DNA of 54,894 bases from JBGPHT01 sp041484525 (GTDB lineage Bacteria > Acidobacteriota > Terriglobia > Bryobacterales > Bryobacteraceae), in assembly GCA_041484525.1 (NCBI GenBank), contig JBGPHT010000036.1:1-54894 (forward strand), given 5' to 3'. The notes beneath the pieces are model-generated. The model ran no database searches. It was not told the origin of the DNA and was given only the letters and a program-made list of their open reading frames with translations. This document shows, in pieces, positions 51,118 through 54,894 of this stretch. Made by a program: the position numbers and the translations under genes. Position 1 is the first letter of the stretch; every line of letters starts with the position of its first letter.

Positions 51118-52812
51118 ATGCTGGAATCGCGCAACTCACTTGCCGGATACCGAAGGGCGCTTTCCTTCCTGGTCCCCTACCGGGCCCGCCTCGCGTGGAT
51201 TATGGCGGCGGGAATCGGTTCCACCGCTTTCGGGCTTCTCCAGCCCTACATTTCGAAACTGCTCATCGACGAAGCCCTGCTGCGGCGCAACTTCCGCATG
51301 CTGGCGTGGGTGAGCGGGCTGATGTTCGTGGTGACGGTTCTGGGATTTGTCCTCAACATTTTCTCCAGCTACCACTACGTGCGCGTCTCCGCCGCCGTGC
51401 TTTTCGACATGCGGCTGGCGCTCTACCGCCACTTGCAAACCCTGTCGCCAAGGTTCTGGGCCCGTACCAAGCTGGGCGACGTAGTCTCGCGCATCAATAA
51501 CGACATCGCGGAAGTACAGCGCGTCTCCGCCGACAGCCTGTTGAGCGTGGTGTCGAACCTGGTGTTTCTGGCGGGCAGCGCCACGATCATGGTCTGGCTC
51601 AGCCCGCGCCTGTTCCTGGTAAGCCTGGCGGCAGTGCCGGTGAGCCTCTGGGCGCTCCAGCACTACCAACACCGGCTGACGACGCGCATCCGCACGGTGC
51701 GCGAGCGCAGCGCCGATATCGGCAGCTTCCTGCTCGAGACGCTGCTGGGCATGCGACTTGTAGTAACCTCGCACGCCGAGGTGCGGGAGATGGAATGCTT
51801 CCGCGCCCGCAACCAGAGTTTCGTGGACGCGCTCCTGAGCATGCAGTTGACCTCGTTTCTATCCGGCGCCGTTCCGGGTACGGTGCTGACGCTGTCGACA
51901 GCGGCGATCTTTCTGTACGGCGGCAAGCTGGTCATCGACGGCGCCATCTCGACCGGATCGCTGGTCGCGTTGATGGCGTACCACATGCGGCTGCTCTCGC
52001 CCGTCCAGAATTTGATGAGCCTCTACAGCAACCTCGTATCGGGCGGCGTTTCGCTATCGCGCGTCTGGGAGCTGTTCGATGTCAAACCGGAGATCGTGGA
52101 GCGACCCGGAGCCGTGGCGTTGACCGGCGTCCGTGGCGAGATCGAGTTCGACCGCGTATCGTTCCGCTACGGCGAGAACGCCGTTCTGCACGAACTGTCG
52201 TTCCGCGTGCCGGCGGGCAACATCTGCGCCATCCTCGGTCCCAGCGGCGCCGGCAAATCCACGCTCGCCGATCTTCTGGTCCGCTTCTACGATCCGGACG
52301 CGGGCGCAATTCGCCTGGACGGACAGGATCTCCGCGATCTCACGTTGGGCAGCCTGCGCCGGGCGGTGGTGATGCTCGACCAATCGCCCTATCTCTGTCA
52401 TGCCACCGTGCGCGAGAACTTAGCCTACGCGCGGCCCGAGGCGTCGGACGAGGAGATTTTCGCGGCCGCCCGCGCCGCCGCCATCCACGACCGCATCCTG
52501 GCGCTGCCCGAAGGCTACAACACGCTGCTCGCCGAACGCGGCCAGACGCTTTCCGCCGGCGAGCGCCAGCGCATTGCCCTGGCGAGGGCGCTGCTGGCGA
52601 ACCCGAAGGTGCTGGTCCTCGACGAGCCCACCTCGGCACTCGACGAAGCCAACGAGCGGGCCATCGCGGAGACGCTGGTGCGCGTGGCCGAGGGCCGCAC
52701 CGCGATTCTGATCACGCACCGCGCGTCGCTGGCCCGAATCGCGCATCAGACTGTGGTCCTTCCCGACCATACCGCGGAGATCACGGAATCGGTTGGAGCT
52801 CAAACCCACTGA
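51118..52812 (+). CDS. ABC exporter, fused permease and ATPase
   Basis: 564 aa from ATG at 51118 (a GTG at 51082 is also in frame). Six-helix ABC_membrane domain at residues 20-300. ATPase domain at 320-560 with Walker A GPSGAGKST, Q-loop MLDQSPYL, signature LSAGERQRIALARALL, Walker B VLVLDEPTSALDE and H-loop THRAS. A homodimeric exporter of the lipid/peptide/drug type without a peptidase domain. It is the only exporter near the lasso cluster, but a two-component system and small genes separate them. The last 32 bp overlap the flavoprotein gene tail-to-tail. Confidence 0.88.
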   Translation: MLESRNSLAGYRRALSFLVPYRARLAWIMAAGIGSTAFGLLQPYISKLLIDEALLRRNFRMLAWVSGLMFVVTVLGFVLNIFSSYHYVRVSAAVLFDMRLALYRHLQTLSPRFWARTKLGDVVSRINNDIAEVQRVSADSLLSVVSNLVFLAGSATIMVWLSPRLFLVSLAAVPVSLWALQHYQHRLTTRIRTVRERSADIGSFLLETLLGMRLVVTSHAEVREMECFRARNQSFVDALLSMQLTSFLSGAVPGTVLTLSTAAIFLYGGKLVIDGAISTGSLVALMAYHMRLLSPVQNLMSLYSNLVSGGVSLSRVWELFDVKPEIVERPGAVALTGVRGEIEFDRVSFRYGENAVLHELSFRVPAGNICAILGPSGAGKSTLADLLVRFYDPDAGAIRLDGQDLRDLTLGSLRRAVVMLDQSPYLCHATVRENLAYARPEASDEEIFAAARAAAIHDRILALPEGYNTLLAERGQTLSAGERQRIALARALLANPKVLVLDEPTSALDEANERAIAETLVRVAEGRTAILITHRASLARIAHQTVVLPDHTAEITESVGAQTH

Positions 52813-53785
52813 GCCGGTAGCGGAACCGGGGCGCGCCCCCGAGTTCACGATCGCACCACTGGATGCCCTGATCCAGAAGATTGAGCTCCTGCGCCCACCA
52901 CGGGCCGGCATGCCCCGTGCAGTAGAACTCGCGGCAGAGCTTGAGGTGCCGCAGCAGCCCGATCGACAGCCGGCCCTGGTAGTGCTGCAGGAGCGGTTCG
53001 ACCTCGGTCTCGTTCGCCGCCGCGCGGATGACGGCTGCCGCCAGGATTCCCTCGCGGATGGCGTGTCCCGTTCCATCGCCGCATAGCGGGTCGAACGCCA
53101 GCGCCGCCGTCCCGCAGGCCAGCCATCCGGGCCCGCAAAGTGGATGAGCGATTCGCGGATACGCGGGAAACTCGGACGCGGCTCCGGCGGCAAGCTCGAT
53201 CCGCGGCGCGATCAGCCGGCTCTCGGCCAGCAGCAACTCCGGCTTGTCGCCGACTGCAAGTAAATAGCCGCCCTGGGCCGCGCCGGGAAGCAGAAACAAC
53301 CATCCACCCTCGAGCGATTCGATCCAGCAGGCAGTCGCGTCGGACGGGTCGATCAGCTTCACTGCCACCGCCGCGGCCCGGCGCGATCCAAAGTGGTGCT
53401 CGACGGAAGGCGCCGGCAGCGGCCGGGACGATAGAACCGTCCAATCCGGCTCGGCGTTCTTGCGCCGCTCCTCGCCGGGCAGGTTCGTGCGCACGCGTTC
53501 GGACAACTCCGCTTCGGAGACGACCACGGCGGAATGCGGCAGAACATTCGCCTTCGCGCTGGGGCCCCAGGCCACCACTCGCCGATCGATTCGAGGAAGA
53601 CCCTCGAACAGATCGCGACGTCCGAAGACATCGCCCAACAGCGCCTGCGTCGATTCGTTCAGCAGGATCGCCGGTAACCGGGTGCGAGCGGTTCTCTCCT
53701 GAACCACGCGGAAACCGGCTTCGCCGAGCAAGTGCGCGCAGGCATAAGCGGCAACTCCCTCACCGCGGATGAGAACGTCCGGCAC
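52781..53785 (-). CDS. FAD-dependent monooxygenase-like protein
   Basis: 334 aa from GTG at 53785, which gives the Rossmann start PDVLIRGEGVAAYACAHLLG; the open frame upstream lacks coding character. FAD-binding signature LAFDPLCGDGTGHAIREGIL near residue 250 is of the halogenase/geranylgeranyl-reductase-like group. The Trp-halogenase WxWxIP motif is not seen. The dinucleotide motif is GxGxxA rather than GGGPAG. A related flavoprotein, QhpG, works with the exporter QhpF in quinohaemoprotein amine dehydrogenase maturation; the pairing here with an ABC exporter recalls that, but other qhp genes are absent. Confidence 0.75.
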   Translation of the reverse strand: MPDVLIRGEGVAAYACAHLLGEAGFRVVQERTARTRLPAILLNESTQALLGDVFGRRDLFEGLPRIDRRVVAWGPSAKANVLPHSAVVVSEAELSERVRTNLPGEERRKNAEPDWTVLSSRPLPAPSVEHHFGSRRAAAVAVKLIDPSDATACWIESLEGGWLFLLPGAAQGGYLLAVGDKPELLLAESRLIAPRIELAAGAASEFPAYPRIAHPLCGPGWLACGTAALAFDPLCGDGTGHAIREGILAAAVIRAAANETEVEPLLQHYQGRLSIGLLRHLKLCREFYCTGHAGPWWAQELNLLDQGIQWCDRELGGAPRFRYRLSGFELQPIP

Positions 53786-53858
53786 GCCATCAGAATAGCC
53801 AATGTCCGGGCCGCGTTTGCAGTGGCAAGTCCGACGGGATAGCCCCGCCCCGGCCCCG

Positions 53859-54447
53859 CTATCGCCATATCGGAACGAAGTACTCCGGTATGCCCTTTTT
53901 GGTCTCACGCAGGATTTCGACAATCGTCTGGCGGTCAGCGAATGACAGCCGGGCGTACTTGTCGCCCTCTTCTTCCCCCGACAAGAGCTGCCACATCCGC
54001 TTGTAGACCGCTCCTCTCACCTCACTCGGCAGGCCGTCGAAAGCCTTAGTGTAGATCACATAGCTGCATGGATAACGCATTAGCCGTTTGTGAAGATCGA
54101 GTTGCCGCAAGGACCGGCCCTTGCTGTCGCTCAGTCCCCGTGCGGAGAACCGCCCGGTGAAACCCGAGGAGCCCTGGTTCGTGCCCTCAATCGGAGCCTC
54201 ATCGACGAACAGAAGGTAGTCCACCAACTCTTTGGCGGTGCCCGCGAGTAGCTGGCTTGTACGTTTGTTGGTATTGTTCAGACGCAGAGGTATTCCTCAT
54301 CTGAGCGTCATGCAAGGCGACGTGGACCTCCCAACCCAAGTGCGTGAACAGATTCATCGTGTGCATCTGATGCTCGAAAACCTTGAGTGCAACGATATGG
54401 AGACAGGCAGGTATTCGTCTCGAATTTTCCCTTGAGCGATTCCACAC
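53859..54447 (-). pseudogene. Conserved acidobacterial protein, truncated and frameshifted
   Basis: Two minus-strand frames make one protein. Near 54300-54400 one frame reads HIVALKVFEHQMHTMNLFTH and LGWEVHVALHDAQMR; from about 54290 another continues LNNTNKRTSQLLAGTAKELV, DYLLFVDEAPI, SSGFTGRFSARGLSDSKGRS, LRYPCSYVIYTKAFDGLP-like sequence, to the stop at 53859. I recall proteins with this order of blocks from Acidobacteria and related phyla but know no function. The N-terminal part is missing; upstream lies AT-richer DNA leading to an insertion element. Confidence 0.6.
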
Positions 54448-54720
54448 GGAGGGTTTCTTTCGTCACCATAATTGTGGCTCACGACCAAGTAAGTCATAGT
54501 ACGCACTGTAACTAATCTGTAGCCATTCGTGAACCATTCCGGTACCACAGAAGAAAATCAGATTGGTGCTTAATTTGCGGGAGTTTCCTCGGATTGTGCG
54601 GGCGAATTTGGCTAAGCGATTCCAGCCCAACAGGTTGCCCGGAATGTGAAGTGGGGGGGACGAGATCTGTGGTAGAAGGGTTTTGCGAAGAACTCAACGA
54701 ACCACTGGAGCGGCCCCCGA

Positions 54721-54894
54721 ATGCAAGATATATAGCAAACTGCGATCCACGACTGAAAGCGCAACTGACGAAGTTCTCCTCGGAATTGTGTGGCGGACTG
54801 AGCAGGCCTCTAGAGAAGTTCGTGGATCAGATGCTGTTCGGCATCCAGGCCAGCCAGGATGTGAAGCTGAGTAACATCGCGCGCAGCCTGAAGG
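54721..54894 (+). CDS. Transposase, 5' part (runs off window)
   Basis: 58 codons from ATG at 54721, with GGAG 11 bases upstream. The sequence DPRLKAQLTKFSSELCGGLS, RPLEKFVDQMLFGIQASQDV, KLSNIARSLK matches the start of a group of IS4-superfamily DDE transposases common in Acidobacteria and other soil bacteria. The catalytic part lies beyond the window. The 270 bp before it are AT-richer and hold no gene that I can see; the left end of the element must lie there, but its inverted repeat cannot be fixed without the other end. Confidence 0.65.

Noticed and set aside
1..54894. tRNA or rRNA genes
   Set aside because: No cloverleaf with a TTCRA box, nor any rRNA-like block, was recognised by eye; a tRNAscan run would settle this.

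Overview
The window looks like chromosomal DNA of an Acidobacteriota member, most likely a Solibacter/Bryobacterales-type organism. It is GC-rich (roughly 60-65 % by eye). It carries families that are common in that group: an orphan duplicated MacB/FtsX permease, a secreted VWFA-related protein, a fused anthranilate synthase, futalosine-pathway menaquinone genes, a Y_Y_Y-type sensor kinase and several insertion-sequence remnants. The assignment rests on recognised families and was not tested against a database.

Layout. 1-6.7 kb is a mobile-element scrapyard: an IS66 tail fused to a broken cysteine dioxygenase, an intact Asp/Glu-racemase-like gene, a frameshifted ISKra4-type transposase, a complete but frameshifted IS1634-type element with 20-bp inverted repeats, and a tandem pair of secreted proteins, one cut off by the IS1634 end. 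6.9-14.8 kb is ordinary genome: HAD phosphatase, SDR, alpha/beta hydrolase, TrpE-TrpG fusion, MacB-like permease. 14.7-20.7 kb (minus strand) is a four-gene chaperone operon: MerR-HTH/TPR protein, DUF2760 protein and two Hsp70s. 20.7-31.4 kb holds a membrane protein/wHTH pair, undecaprenyl diphosphate synthase, a secreted caspase-NHL protein, MqnE-MqnP of menaquinone synthesis, a PP2C phosphatase and two exported Ig-like or anchor proteins. 31.4-41.7 kb holds secreted DUF1349- and VOC-like proteins, a TonB receptor, an amino-acid permease, an octaheme cytochrome, a VWFA protein, a metallo-beta-lactamase-fold protein and a receiver-only response regulator, with several gene fragments between them.

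The most interesting region is 42.3-46.0 kb (minus strand), a compact lasso-peptide gene cluster: DUF5519/luciferase-like protein, asparagine-synthetase-like cyclase, PqqD-like leader-binding protein, transglutaminase-like leader peptidase and, last, a 46-codon precursor gene at 42355-42495. The precursor has a perfect Shine-Dalgarno sequence and the YxxPxLxxxG leader motif, but carries Ile where Thr is usual near the cleavage site. A strong hairpin follows it. Directly upstream on the same strand lies a NarL-type response regulator, divergent from a large periplasmic-propeller sensor kinase; together they are a plausible control module. No exporter lies inside the cluster. The nearest is an ABC exporter at 51.1-52.8 kb, convergent with a flavin-dependent monooxygenase-like gene. 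The window ends in a frameshifted gene remnant and the start of another transposase.
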